Shown here: in pieces, positions 1 to 9,745 of the stretch
Layout: each line of letters opens with the position of its first letter
Numbering within the stretch: the stretch's first letter is position 1
Notes under the pieces: generated by a model
Database searches by the model: none
Told to the model about the DNA's origin: nothing
Seen by the model: only the letters and a program-made list of their open reading frames with translations
NCBI GenBank assembly: GCA_027972325.1
Contig: JAPMOS010000269.1
Span: forward strand, 1-32,500
Reading direction: 5' to 3'
Source: Paratrimastix pyriformis
Taxonomy: Eukaryota; Preaxostyla; Paratrimastigidae
DNA: 32,500 nt
Made by a program: the position numbers and the translations under genes

Positions 1-956
1 GTATTGCTCAGATGAAAGAAAATCACCTTAGATGCTGTCCAAAACGTGCTAAATAAGACACCTGATTATCAAATCATGAAAGAAGATAGAAAACCCAAAA
101 AGTTCAACACGATTGTGGCTCATACTGCTCGCATGTGTTCAGATGGATATCATCATCTATGATCGTTTTAAGACGAGAACTGGATTCGAGAACATCCTCT
201 GTGTTATTGATGTGTACTCTCGTTATGCTGCCTGTCGTCCACTTAAAACAAGAAAGCCCACTGAGGTTCTCAAAGCAATTAAAGTATCTTCCATGATGAC
301 TTAAAAGGTACTCCTGAAAACATCAACTGTGACAATGAATTCCAAGCTAAACAATATGTCAAATGGATGACTGATAATCATGTTGTGGCTCATTTCAGTG
401 ACCCTGAAGAAATCAATAAGAATAGTATTGTTGAACGATTCAATCGTACAATTGCTCTCAAACTACAACGTTGGCGTCTCTCTTCTGGTGACTCCGATTG
501 GACTAAAGTTCTTCCTGATTTGGTATCTTCTTACAACAATGATTACCACAGAACCATTAAAGCAACACCTTATAATGTGTTCAACAACCATGATACAAAC
601 AAACAATCAGTCACTCAAATAGAACGTATTTATAATATTGGTGACCATGTTCGTGCTGTTCGAAAGCTCAAAGCATTCGCTAAAGGTGATGAAGTAAAGT
701 ATTCTCTCGCTGTCTATATCATTGACTCATTCGATGGTAAAAGTATGTTCTCAAGAACCTGAAGTCTGGAGAACTGTTGAAAAAACACTACAAACAATAT
801 GAGTTGAAGAAGGTTGGTGAAATCATCGAGAAGGAGAGCACTGAAAAAGCTGTCAAGAAGATTGATGACACAAAGAAGAAAAGACTCGTCAAACGAAGAC
901 TGACTCGAGAAGGTATTGACACAGATAATATAATGCATGATATGAAGCTCCGTTAA
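1..956 (+). pseudogene. rve-superfamily integrase (Polinton type), broken
   Basis: The region encodes a DDE-type retroviral-like integrase that would insert the element into host DNA. Core signatures are visible: a QMDI motif followed by YDRF near 145-170, IDVYSRYA near 208, CDNEF near 331, and VERFNRT near 431, matching the D, D and E blocks of the rve fold. The YDRF wording is typical of Polinton/Maverick integrases rather than Ty3 elements. A basic, Lys-rich tail follows to about 956. The N-terminal part lies partly before the window. It is broken in about three places. The end overlaps by a few bases the convergent small ORF that follows. Family confidence is high. Confidence 0.85.
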
Positions 957-1123
957 TGGAAATATTCATTTTCATACACTATTGTTGTGGAATCGTCACT
1001 CTCATCTCCTTTCTTCTTAGTTATTGTAACAGTGAAATATTCATCACCATGAAGCTTAATCAACTCCTGTAGGAGTTCAAATAGCGCCCTATCAATCTTA
1101 ACTGGATGCTTATCACAATTCAT
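953..1123 (-). CDS. small ORF, 56 aa, unknown
   Basis: An intact 56-codon reading frame begins MNCDKHPVKIDRALFELLQE and ends ENEYFH. The N-terminal half looks helical; the second half is Lys-rich, then Asp/Ser-rich and acidic. The start is supported by an AT-rich motif a few bases upstream (1128-1144) that also stands before the minus-strand gene at 7201. The stop overlaps the end of the convergent integrase gene, as expected of compact viral genomes. I recognise no family. It is short enough that chance cannot be excluded, but the promoter-like motif and tight packing argue that it is real. Confidence 0.55.
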   Translation of the reverse strand: MNCDKHPVKIDRALFELLQELIKLHGDEYFTVTITKKKGDESDDSTTIVYENEYFH

Positions 1124-1127
1124 TCTC

Positions 1128-1144
1128 TATATACTAACTATAGA
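1128..1144 (-). promoter_or_regulatory. TCTATAGTTAGTATATA promoter-like motif, copy 1
   Basis: Read on the minus strand, the 17-nt sequence TCTATAGTTAGTATATA sits just upstream of the ATG at 1123, preceded by an A/T-rich stretch. The identical 17-mer occurs upstream of the minus-strand gene starting at 7201. TCTA inside AT-rich DNA is the known late promoter core of mavirus and Cafeteria roenbergensis virus. Use as a promoter here is inference. Confidence 0.6.
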
Positions 1145-2013
1145 TAATTATTTTTTCTTCAAATACCTTTACATGTTAATCAACTGCTATCACTCATTCA
1201 CTATTTCATTGAGTTAGCCTCAGTTGCTCATTGAATTATCATCTTAAAACACTCAGAGCTCAAATGATGAAACGCTGTTTTTTATCTCTTTGAAATAGAA
1301 GGTAAATCTGATTGATTTCTCTTTCAATTCATGTCAAAGCTGAGTAAATTTTCGCTTTAAATGGCTCGGTGCTGAAATCAAATTTCATATTGTTTTATCA
1401 TTTTGTCATACTTTTCCATTTTCTTAGAATCAATTATTTGAGCTGATTCAATCAAAAAGAATGCATTATTTACTTAAGATTGATGCATTATTTAATGATC
1501 ACTTTTGAAAAGCACTTTTGTCACAATTTTATTTTGAATGAAGAGATAAGCTGTTTCTGATTGAATTCTCTTTCGTTTGATGCTTAAGATGATTGAATTG
1601 TTTGATTTGACAAAAATGGCAAAATAATTTCTGGGACAAAAAATGGAAAAAAAAATTGAAAATGCATGGAGAATTCGCTTTTTGCCTCTAATTTCGTTTG
1701 TAGCTCGAATGAATTGATGCTTAAATCATTCCAAGCTGATTAAAATAAAATGCTCGTTTTACTTAAAAAACATTGAGAAAAAAGATTTTGCTCTGAAGAA
1801 TTCGATTTTTGCCTCAAATAACGTTTGTAGCTCGAGAAAATTAATGCTTAAATCATTCAAAGCTGATAAAATAAAATGCTCCTTTTCAATAAAATATAAT
1901 GAGAAAAAAAGATTTTGTTCTGAAGAAATCGATTTTTGCCTCAAATAACAACGCAAGCGTGAAAAATTGTGTGTGAAAATCGCTTGTCTCAGAACTCTCC
2001 TTTTATAACTACT
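1128..2013. repeat. long non-coding direct repeat, copy 1
   Basis: This stretch carries no convincing gene. It matches 7212-8100 almost throughout. The first ~46 bases (promoter-like motif and following A/T tract) match well, a patch of about 47 bases (roughly 1174-1219) does not match, and 1220-2013 matches nearly base for base, ending at the sequence ttttataactact. Most differences in the matching part are lengths of A or T runs. Inside are two and a bit tandem sub-repeats of about 127-129 bp, beginning with tttttgcctc near 1679, 1806 and 1935. The two copies bracket the acidic protein, small membrane protein and fibre genes. Confidence 0.9.
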
Positions 2014-2032
2014 ACTGTATTAGTTAACTAAT

Positions 2033-3038
2033 ATGTCTGACAGTGTATCTGAATCTGATGAGGATTTACAGTCTTTTGTCTCTTCATCGAGTGAAATATC
2101 TATACCTTATGGAGATGATGAAAATAGTGAAGATTCTCAAAGTGTCAATGATGATGCCTCAGTTGAATCAAATACTGATACTGAGGAGTCTGATGATGAC
2201 TCAAAAGATGAGTCTAAAGAAGAGCCTAAAGAAAAATCGTCGGATGAACTGATTGATAATATGGACTTCCTTCTTCGTAAAGACCAACTACACAATGAAA
2301 TACCTGATGGTAAAATTGTGTTTAAGACAAAGGAACAAGTCGAAACTGAACAAAAACTCATGCAACAGGCTGTAGAAGAATTCGAACAACAACAGGAACA
2401 AGCAAAACAAGCACTCAAAGCACGTCCAAGAGCACCTCGTGCAATTCATTTCCCTAAGCCTCCAAAGAAACCTAAGAAGGCAAAGATTTCACTCAAACGT
2501 GAAAACGACATCAATGAGCTGCTCGTACTGACTAATCAACTCGGTATGGACCAAGAAAAATACAATGTGGCATTCTTCGCTGCAATGTCTGATGATGAAC
2601 TGATGCAATTCAAAATTGACCTCTTTAAAGTTGTTGATGCAAAATGGATGAATCCTTTCACAGTAGCAAACATGTAACTGAAATGCTGCTTAAGACTGCT
2701 GATATAACTGAAAAGATAATGCCTAAATACCTTCATGGTTATCGTGACTCATTGGAATGTTCTCAAGAGGAGATTCAAAATGCCTCGATGAAATGATTAA
2801 GAATGGTGATATGGAAGGCTTATTAAAGTCTAAGATGATGCAACCTAAGTATCAATTGATGATGATTCTCGGTGGAAACTTACTCGGACAAGTCAGTTCT
2901 AATATGAAAGCCGCTAAGTCTGTTGTCGTTAAAGCAAAAGAAACCCTCGACACTGTCCAAAAAACTCACCCGTGTCGCAAACTGTATTACCACGTTCGGC
3001 TACATCGGAATCGGATGTCTTCTTCTAATCACAACTAA
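2033..3038 (+). pseudogene. acidic N-terminus/basic-middle element protein, broken
   Basis: The region starts with an open frame whose first ~75 residues are extremely Ser/Asp/Glu-rich (MSDSVSESDEDLQSF and onward). A Gln-rich segment (QQQEQAKQALKARP) and a basic Pro/Lys patch (FPKPPKKPKKAKISLK) follow, then a helical segment. Coding-like sequence goes on to about 3038 and includes a methionine- and glycine-containing hydrophobic stretch. The gene is damaged by about one to three breaks. I do not recognise the family; acidic then basic layout is common in minor virion or DNA-associated proteins of such elements, but no function can be claimed. It begins about 20 bp after the first spacer copy. 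Confidence 0.55.
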
Positions 3039-3084
3039 GTATGTCTTCTTCTCCTAATTCTTATTTGTCCTTAATTTTTTATCC

Positions 3085-3507
3085 ATGAATAGTATTGAAT
3101 CATTCATGGCTTCTGACACTAAATCTGCAATCGACCTAAAAGACATCACCATCAAATCAATCAGTGGTGTCTCATTGTATTGGCTTATCACTAAAACTCT
3201 GTCACTGCGGAGTGATTATGCTGACTATCTAAATGTCGGGCTGGCTGGAGCTGGTGGACTTACAATTGTGGCTCCTATTCTACAAAATCTCCTCGATGGA
3301 AGAGACCTGATGGCTGGATTATCATTCGACTCAACCATGCTAAAGAATGCTCTCGTTGATGGTGGCATGTCAATGGCTGTGTATCTGGCTCTTCGTTTTG
3401 CATTCGGTTCAAAACTTGATGTGAGTCTGCTCAATCGTTATGTAGGTGTAATTTGCTCTGTAATTGGCGGTGACATGATTCGTCCTTACATCCTCTCTAA
3501 GCTATAA
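3085..3507 (+). CDS. small multi-pass membrane protein, 140 aa, unknown
   Basis: The intact frame begins MNSIESFMASDTKSAIDLKD. Hydrophobic segments lie near residues 28-40 (VSLYWLITKTLSL), 50-68 (glycine-rich, LNVGLAGAGGLTIVAPIL), 95-110 (MSMAVYLALRFAF) and 120-138 (YVGVICSVIGGDMIRPYIL), so three or four membrane passes are plausible. No signal peptide is obvious. It lies between the acidic gene and the fibre gene on the same strand, inside the block bracketed by the long direct repeats. Small multi-pass proteins are frequent in Polinton-like viruses with an internal membrane or membrane-interacting particle; that role is inference only. The family is not recognised. Confidence 0.7.
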   Translation: MNSIESFMASDTKSAIDLKDITIKSISGVSLYWLITKTLSLRSDYADYLNVGLAGAGGLTIVAPILQNLLDGRDLMAGLSFDSTMLKNALVDGGMSMAVYLALRFAFGSKLDVSLLNRYVGVICSVIGGDMIRPYILSKL

Positions 3508-3552
3508 ACTTATCGTCAATCAACACCTTAATCTTTTCATGTTTTGTATTTT

Positions 3553-3570
3553 TCTATTGCGGTTATATAG
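3553..3570 (+). promoter_or_regulatory. TCTATTG...TTATATAG promoter-like motif before the fibre gene
   Basis: TCTATTGCGGTTATATAG immediately precedes an ATG at 3571. It resembles, on the opposite strand, the motifs before the genes starting at 1123, 7201 and 12552 (TCTAT, then a TTA/TATA block). The match is by eye. Confidence 0.4.
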
Positions 3571-6535
3571 ATGGAACCACAAAGAAAGTCATCTTTACTG
3601 ACAGAATCTCTCTCGCTAACACTTTTGGTTACGATAGAGTAGCTGTCGAAACTCAGAACGAAAATCCTCTTGAACTTAGATGTGATGCTGTATTAAAGAA
3701 AGATGTAACTATTGATGGAGAAACAGTGTTAGGAAACAATCTTACAATCAATGGCGGCACTCATACAGTCAATGGTGAAACTACGTTTAATGGACTTGTC
3801 AAATTCAATAGTGATGTCATTTTGCCTTCTGCTCCTATTCCTGACATGTCAATTGGACAACTGTCTAATGTGGATGTGTCAACTGGACTTGTCGATAAAC
3901 AAATACTGCTTTATGATGCTACTTCTCAATGCTGGAAGAATTCTGCAAATGAATCAACCACTGCTAAATACAACACCATCACAGAAATGTCTGCCGGTAA
4001 TGGCACTTCAGTTAATAATGTTCTTCTGGCTTCTGGAAAATCACCGCAACTAATGCACAAATCACCTCTTTTACCACCGCTGGATTGGTTCATTGTGACG
4101 CCTCTGGAAATATGTCATCATCAACTTTGATCAATTCAGATATTACTGATGGCACAATTAATGATTCTAAACTTAACACTATTAGCACCGCTGGAAAAAT
4201 AGCTAACTCTGCTACAACTGCTACTGATGCAAGTTCTGCCTCCACTATTGTTCTTAGAAATGCAAGTGGTGACACTAAAGTAAACAATCTCTCTGCAAAC
4301 ACTGTATTAGCAAACTCTGTCAAATCAGTGACTTCTGGAAACTTAGACATTCAATCAAATGGTAATGTAAACATTGATATTGATAATGACAATAATGAAA
4401 CGGGCAAAACTTCACTGTAACTACAAACAATGGCGCCTCTACATTGTTCCAAGTGAATGATGCTGGAAAAATTATCATTCCTACAATGGCTTCTGCTAAT
4501 ATAGTTCATTCCACTGCAACTGGTGAATTGGCTGTATCTAAAATCATATCGACCGATATCGTTGATGGAGCTGTGACTGATGCAAAAATAGCCTCTTTAT
4601 CTATTCCTAATGCGCCTTCAACAATTGTGCAACGTGATGCTAATAGCAAAATATACTGTGCTACTGTGGTAGCTGATAAAGTGGCTCCTACTGGTGCAAC
4701 ATTGAGTGTTCCTGCTGCTATCTCATGCAATTCTATCACTTCTGGTGCTGTTCTATGCACTGGAACTCTAAAGACTACAATAACAGATGCTCCAATCCTC
4801 GGAACTGACTCATCTGGATATGTTGTAACTGGTGCTTTTCCACTCGCTGTAACGGCTAATTCAATAACAACTACTGGTGGCAACTTAATCATAAACAATC
4901 CAATAGCTGTTGACAACATAATTCCTCTTAATACTTCTCTCAAAATAGGTAACTTCACAGTAAATTCCACTGACACCACATTCGAAAATGCTGATAACAC
5001 TACCTTCACTATTAAGTCAAAGGCAACATCAAATACAATAGTGATTACAATGCTAATGACACTTCTCCAAATCATACATTCACTATTGGCGCAACTGACA
5101 TGCTTTCTATATATTCCAATAAAGTTAAGACTGCATTTCCATTTGAATGTCCATTTATTGGCTCAAACACTGGCTCTCTCAAAATATCAATGTATCCTTA
5201 TGGTAACACAAACTGGGGCATTTATCAAGCAAGCTCTGGTGCAAATGCTGACTTCTCTGGTACTGGTTCTGCATGCGCCGGCTTTGATATGAACAATGCA
5301 ATTCGATTCCGTGTCTATGACAGTTCTTCAACTGGAATAATCTTCGAAAACTCAAACAATGTATGCAACTTCTCTGCAAATGCTAACACTGGTACTTTCT
5401 GGACTCGTGGACTGCTGACGGCTGGTGGAAATTTGGCAAGCCCTAAAATCAGTTCACCTGCTTCTTCCGCAAATCTCGGGCTTAGAATTGGTTTCAATGG
5501 AACTGTTGATAACGCCTGGGGCGCTTACATGTCTGCAACCACTTCATTTGACAATTCAACTGCATGCGTTGGAAATGATTTCTCTGGTCAAGCACTTCGA
5601 CTTCGTGCATATAACAATGCTAACTGCGGTATGATATTCGAAAATAGTGACAATGTCATGAACCTCTCATGCAATGCAAACAGTGGTAATCTTTGGCTAC
5701 GTGGCATGGCAACACTGAATGGTGGCTTAAAACTACCTAACAACACCTCCGGATATCTATATAGTGATGCAAATGGTAATATCACCGCAACTACTGTAAC
5801 TTCCACTTCTGCTCAGTCTCTCGCTGCTAATAGTGGCTCTTCCACTAATATCTCATCGAATAATAATCTTATTAACATTTCTGGTGATACTACAAGTTCA
5901 TACTTTAATGCAAATAACGCTAACTTTGGAGTTGTTTTTAATGTTGGAGGGGCTAATGTGATTAACTTTGGTAAGACTCGTGTGACTTCACCTGTCATAT
6001 TAGCTACTGCTCAATCAACTGGTGATTCTCTGCAAATGTACATCGATACTACTGGAAAAATACATGTTCCTACATCCTCAATTCGATACAAGGAAAACGT
6101 AATGGATATGGCTGATACGTCATATTTATATAAGTTACGTCCCGTCAATTTCAATTACAAGGCTGATGAGAAAAAGGTCAAATGCTATGGTCTAATAGCT
6201 GAAGAATGTGTTGATGTATGTCCTGATTTAGTATATTACAAGGATGGCGCTGTTGAAGGTATTCGACAAGATCGTTTGCCTTTCATGATGCTCAATGAGA
6301 TGAAAAACTAAAGGCACATTGTGATTCACTCACTGATGAAAACATGTCATTAAAAGCTCAAATAGAAACACTTAAAACTGCTGTAGCGGAAATCAGACAG
6401 ATGATTTCTGTTACGTTCGAAACTACTCAACCTTCTTCAATTGATAATGGTAAAATGGCATTCTATCTCGCTGATGACTCAACACTGAAGGCTACATGGA
6501 AGATAAACAATGTACGACAAGCTACCAATATTTAA
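3571..6535 (+). pseudogene. fibre/spike-like protein with C-terminal peptidase S74 chaperone domain, broken
   Basis: A long, repetitive Ser/Thr/Asn/Gly-rich coding region resembles trimeric fibres: short beta-like repeats such as ITSGAVLCTGTLKTT and TANSITTTGGNLIINN fill the first two thirds. Between about 5200 and 5750 two similar ~80-residue modules occur, each with a WG-Y start, an IFENS-NV core and a W-RG end. Near 6076 begins a peptidase S74 (intramolecular chaperone) domain with SSIRYKENV, LRPVNFNYK, YGLIAEECVDV and DRLPFMML. In the family this domain trimerises the fibre and cuts itself off through a Ser-Lys dyad; a Ser five residues before the Lys of RYKEN is present. A coiled-coil-like tail follows. 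The product probably binds the host surface (inference). The gene is broken in about four places. Confidence 0.82.
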
Positions 6536-7201
6536 AAAGAGACTTTGAATTGTCTGCTTTCTTCTTCCCTTCTTTCACTATAAGTAGCTGTTTGAATGAG
6601 GCTGAGATTCCATAATGCTGCTTATCATCAACCCATACTTTAAGTTGGACTATCATTTTAACTGTGCTCCCTGGATTGACGGCTTTCCGTAAATCCTCGT
6701 TTGTTTGTATTGTTGTGTCCTGTTTTACCTCACCATCTTCATCTTTTCGGAAGACACTCGGATACAGTGTATCTGCATATCCAACTGCTACTTTATAGTA
6801 GCTCGGAAACTTGTCATTATCACTCGTCTTGGCAAATGATTTGTATTGAAATTCATCTGGTTTGCCTTCTTCAAAGTACCATTCACAATGCTTTCCACAT
6901 TGTTTTGACAGTACTTCTCGAGCTTGTCTATCATCTTCTTAAAGTCATCGCCTACATTCTCAACTGGTAACCTGATGGTTTTAGTGTTCTCGTAAAAGTT
7001 CACTCCATAAGGTCCTAAGTCGATTTGTGGCGTCTGAACTAATAGGTTACTACCATTATGTTCAATGTGACACATCTTCATTGTCTTCTCTTGCTTCCTG
7101 GATGATTCAGATAATGCTTCAATTGACACTTTCTTCACTACAAAATCATTCGGAATGATCACAACTGGCATATCAGACTCAACAGATTGCTTGCTTGACA
7201 T
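6535..7201 (-). pseudogene. small conserved-looking element protein, broken
   Basis: The minus-strand region starts with a 137-residue open frame (MSSKQSVESDMPVVIIPNDF). It continues with mixed beta/alpha composition: VSIEALSES, LLVQTPQIDLGPYGVNFYE, TKTIRLPVENVGDDF, then a helix with KKMIDKLEKYCQNNVE. Coding-like sequence extends down to about 6535. It appears damaged by one or two breaks. The segment before 6788 reads like the small NCLDV and Polinton-like proteins that end in alternating hydrophobic strands, but I cannot name the family. The start is supported by the 17-nt promoter-like motif at 7212-7228, identical to that before the ORF at 1123. It converges on the fibre gene. Confidence 0.5.
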
Positions 7202-7211
7202 TACTGGTTAT

Positions 7212-7228
7212 TATATACTAACTATAGA
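7212..7228 (-). promoter_or_regulatory. TCTATAGTTAGTATATA promoter-like motif, copy 2
   Basis: Identical on the minus strand to the 17-mer at 1128-1144 and placed at a similar short distance from an ATG (7201). It forms the outer edge of the second long repeat copy. Confidence 0.6.
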
Positions 7229-8100
7229 TAATAATTTTTCTTAAAATACCTTTACTGATTCAGTGATTATAATGAGTGCGCATCCTGATGAGATATTCCT
7301 CATTATATCATCAGTTGCTCATTGAATTATCATCTTAAAACACTCAGAGCTCAAATGATGAAACGCTGTTTTTATCTCTTTGAAATAGAAGGTAAATCTG
7401 ATTGATTTCTCTTTCAATTCATGTCAAAGCTGAGTAAATTTTCGCTTTAAATGGCTCGGTGCTGAAATCAAATTTCATATTGTTTTATCATTTTGTCATA
7501 CTTTTCCATTTTCTTAGAATCAATTATTTGAGCTGATTCAATCAAAAGAATGCATTATTTACTTAAGATTGATGCATTATTTAATGATCACTTTTGAAAA
7601 GCACTTTTGTCACAATTTTATTTTGAATGAAGAGATAAGCTGTTTCTGATTGAATTCTCTTTCGTTTGATGCTTAAGATGATTGAATTGTTTGATTTGAC
7701 AAAAATGGCAAAATAATTTCTGGGACAAAAATGGAAAAAAAAATTGAAAATGCATGGAGAATTCGCTTTTTGCCTCTAATTTCGTTTGTAGCTCGAATGA
7801 ATTGATGCTTAAATCATTCCAAGCTGATTAAAATAAAATGCTCGTTTTACTTAAAAACATTGAGAAAAAGATTTTGCTCTGAAGAAATTCGATTTTTGCC
7901 TCAAATAACGTTTGTAGCTCGAGAAAATTAATGCTTAAATCATTCAAAGCTGATAAAATAAAATGCTCCTTTTCGATAAAATATAATGAGAAAAAAAGAT
8001 TTTGTTCTGAAGAAATCGATTTTTGCCTCAAATAACAACGCAAGCGTGAAAAATTGTGTGTGAAAATCGCTTGTCTCAGAACTCTCCTTTTATAACTACT
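7212..8100. repeat. long non-coding direct repeat, copy 2
   Basis: Second copy of the spacer at 1128-2013. The main body 7311-8100 (790 bp) matches 1220-2013 (794 bp) nearly perfectly; most differences are A or T run lengths. The promoter-side ~45 bases also match. Between them (about 7257-7310) lies a patch unlike that of copy 1, containing an inverted pair CTGATGA/TCATCAG. The last 25 bases encode the C-terminus of the neighbouring minus-strand gene ending at 8076, so this copy reaches into coding sequence. Confidence 0.9.
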
Positions 8101-8534
8101 GTAGTTGGAGGAGGTAGCGTCGGAATTGCGTAAATTGGAGGAATCTCAATCGATGGAAGGAATTCAGGGTGTTCCCGTTCTCTTTCAGCATCAATCTTAG
8201 CCTGTGATTTTAGGTATTCAGCACGTTCTTTTTCTAATCTATCTTTTACCACTTTGACAGCCATATCAATCTCCTTTTTCTCATCTCTTGCTCCTTTGAC
8301 TGCTTTTTTAGCGATCCTTCTATAACTACCAAGAGGTGACATCTCATATTGACCGGCGGCTTGAATGATTGCGGCGTCATACAACACTTGTTTTCCTGTC
8401 ATTTTAGACATGACAGCCGCACAAATAGCTACAATTTCCTCTGTCTCATCATCAAACTGTGCGATGTGCGCAGCTCTTCGTCGATGTGTACCTTTTGACT
8501 TACGTGGTTCCTTGGAAGTATCCATTGTCTTCAA
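8076..8534 (-). CDS. basic helical protein, 152 aa, unknown
   Basis: The intact frame begins MKTMDTSKEPRKSKGTHRRR. It has a basic N-terminus (residues 1-22), a helical middle with DDETEEIVAICAAVMSKMTG and AAIIQAAGQYEMSPLGSYRR, a charged coiled-coil-like stretch (KEIDMAVKVVKDRLEKERAE), and a Pro/Ile-rich tail (IEIPPIYAIPTLPPP). The basic start and helical core would suit a DNA- or histone-like or minor core protein, but no family is recognised. The last eight codons lie inside repeat copy 2. It is the downstream neighbour of the Cys-rich membrane protein on the same strand, with 20 bases between that gene's stop and this start. Confidence 0.7.
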   Translation of the reverse strand: MKTMDTSKEPRKSKGTHRRRAAHIAQFDDETEEIVAICAAVMSKMTGKQVLYDAAIIQAAGQYEMSPLGSYRRIAKKAVKGARDEKKEIDMAVKVVKDRLEKERAEYLKSQAKIDAEREREHPEFLPSIEIPPIYAIPTLPPPTTVVIKGEF

Positions 8535-8554
8535 TAATAATACACGAGAAATTT

Positions 8555-9745
8555 TCAGAGGATCGATGTTAATGTAAATATGACAGCACCAAACAGTAGA
8601 TATGGTGTGTAATTAGTAGATTCAGTGTCGGGTGTTACAGGTGTTACAGGAGATGATGGGAGATTCCCATCACCCGAGCCGGCATCAGCCGGCTTCGTAA
8701 TTGGTTCGACAGGAGTAATAGGCTCTTCAGGAGTTACAGGCTCCGTCGGCTCTTCAGGAGTGTCGGGCTTTTTATCATCTTCTTTTTCTTTCTTTGCATT
8801 TACAACACATTCATTAAGTTGTTGTATTTGGACATTTGTTAATGTGCCTACATTCTTCCAATCTATTACATTACGACAATCAACGCAAACTAAGTCACCC
8901 CATTGCGGTTTTGATGGCATCTCAGGCTTATTTACATTAATTTGTGCTATTCGTTGTGATAAGTACTCAGGCTTATAATAAAAGGTCATCATGAATTCAC
9001 CCGTTTTGTTCTGACGGTTTAACTCACTCCATTCACATGATTGGACATTAAGGTTTGATAAATCGAGTCCATTCTGCTTTATAGTTGATGCAATGTATTT
9101 GTCCTTATCAGTCATCAGGCTGAAGGCAATTGAATCAATATTCCATAAGCCCGTGATTGTTGCATGGATGTATTGAATCGAATCATTCATAAAATACCAT
9201 TTGTCGTATTCATCTTTCCATTTATCAAACTTAGCATAATAGTCATCCATCTGTTTTAGGTATGAATCATTCATTTTGATAATGTTTTGAACTCCTTTTT
9301 CACATTCAGATAACTCTTTAGGGGCTGAATCTTCAATGTCTTTCAGACAGTCCCAATTTTTAGCACATGACTCAATCTTCGAACAGTTTACACACTTTTG
9401 GAACTGTGCCTCAGTAGTTGATTTAGCTATTGCCGGAAAAAACTCCGTATATGAATCAAAGTCAAAGTTGTTGGAGTGTGCAAAAGTTAATGCCTGTGGC
9501 ACCGTGAAATCACTGTAAAAGGCTCTCGTTTTACTCCCTCCACGTAATGGCATTTCAACACGTAACTTAGCATATAATGCCTTTAACTCACGCTTTCTGT
9601 CCTCACCTTCTACCTTCATCAAATTGTCATATCGACGTTTTGATATAAAGTCCATTTTCAACGTCAACCTGATGTAACTGACATTATTCTGTTGAAAAGC
9701 ATTGATGAACTTACTTTCTGTATCCAATGAATTCCACTGAATCAT
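8555..9745 (-). CDS. Cys-rich C-tail-anchored membrane protein, 396 aa (candidate virion entry protein)
   Basis: The intact frame begins MIQWNSLDTESKF, with no signal peptide. The large hydrophilic domain has clustered cysteines (C118, C121, C127, C133, C148, then the pair in LVCVDCRNVIDW). A low-complexity Pro/Glu/Thr linker (EEPTEPVTPEEPITPVEP) follows, then one C-terminal membrane helix (YLLFGAVIFTLTSIL). No signal peptide, a Cys-rich domain and a C-terminal anchor is also the layout of poxvirus A16/G9/J5 and ASFV pE199L entry proteins; I see resemblance in architecture, not clear sequence homology. An LRGG at residues 67-70 could be a maturation site. It is transcribed divergently from the myristoylated membrane protein gene across fewer than 50 bp, which supports joint function (inference). 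Confidence 0.7.
   Translation of the reverse strand: MIQWNSLDTESKFINAFQQNNVSYIRLTLKMDFISKRRYDNLMKVEGEDRKRELKALYAKLRVEMPLRGGSKTRAFYSDFTVPQALTFAHSNNFDFDSYTEFFPAIAKSTTEAQFQKCVNCSKIESCAKNWDCLKDIEDSAPKELSECEKGVQNIIKMNDSYLKQMDDYYAKFDKWKDEYDKWYFMNDSIQYIHATITGLWNIDSIAFSLMTDKDKYIASTIKQNGLDLSNLNVQSCEWSELNRQNKTGEFMMTFYYKPEYLSQRIAQINVNKPEMPSKPQWGDLVCVDCRNVIDWKNVGTLTNVQIQQLNECVVNAKKEKEDDKKPDTPEEPTEPVTPEEPITPVEPITKPADAGSGDGNLPSSPVTPVTPDTESTNYTPYLLFGAVIFTLTSIL

Noticed and set aside
1759-1956. Minus-strand ORF in the spacer, also present near 7828-8043
   Set aside because: It follows the sub-repeats and A/T-rich sequence; its frame is not kept the same way in both copies.
4090-5075. Minus-strand ORFs opposite the fibre gene
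   Set aside because: They are shadows of the Ser/Thr/Asn-rich fibre coding sequence, with no supporting start context or family likeness.
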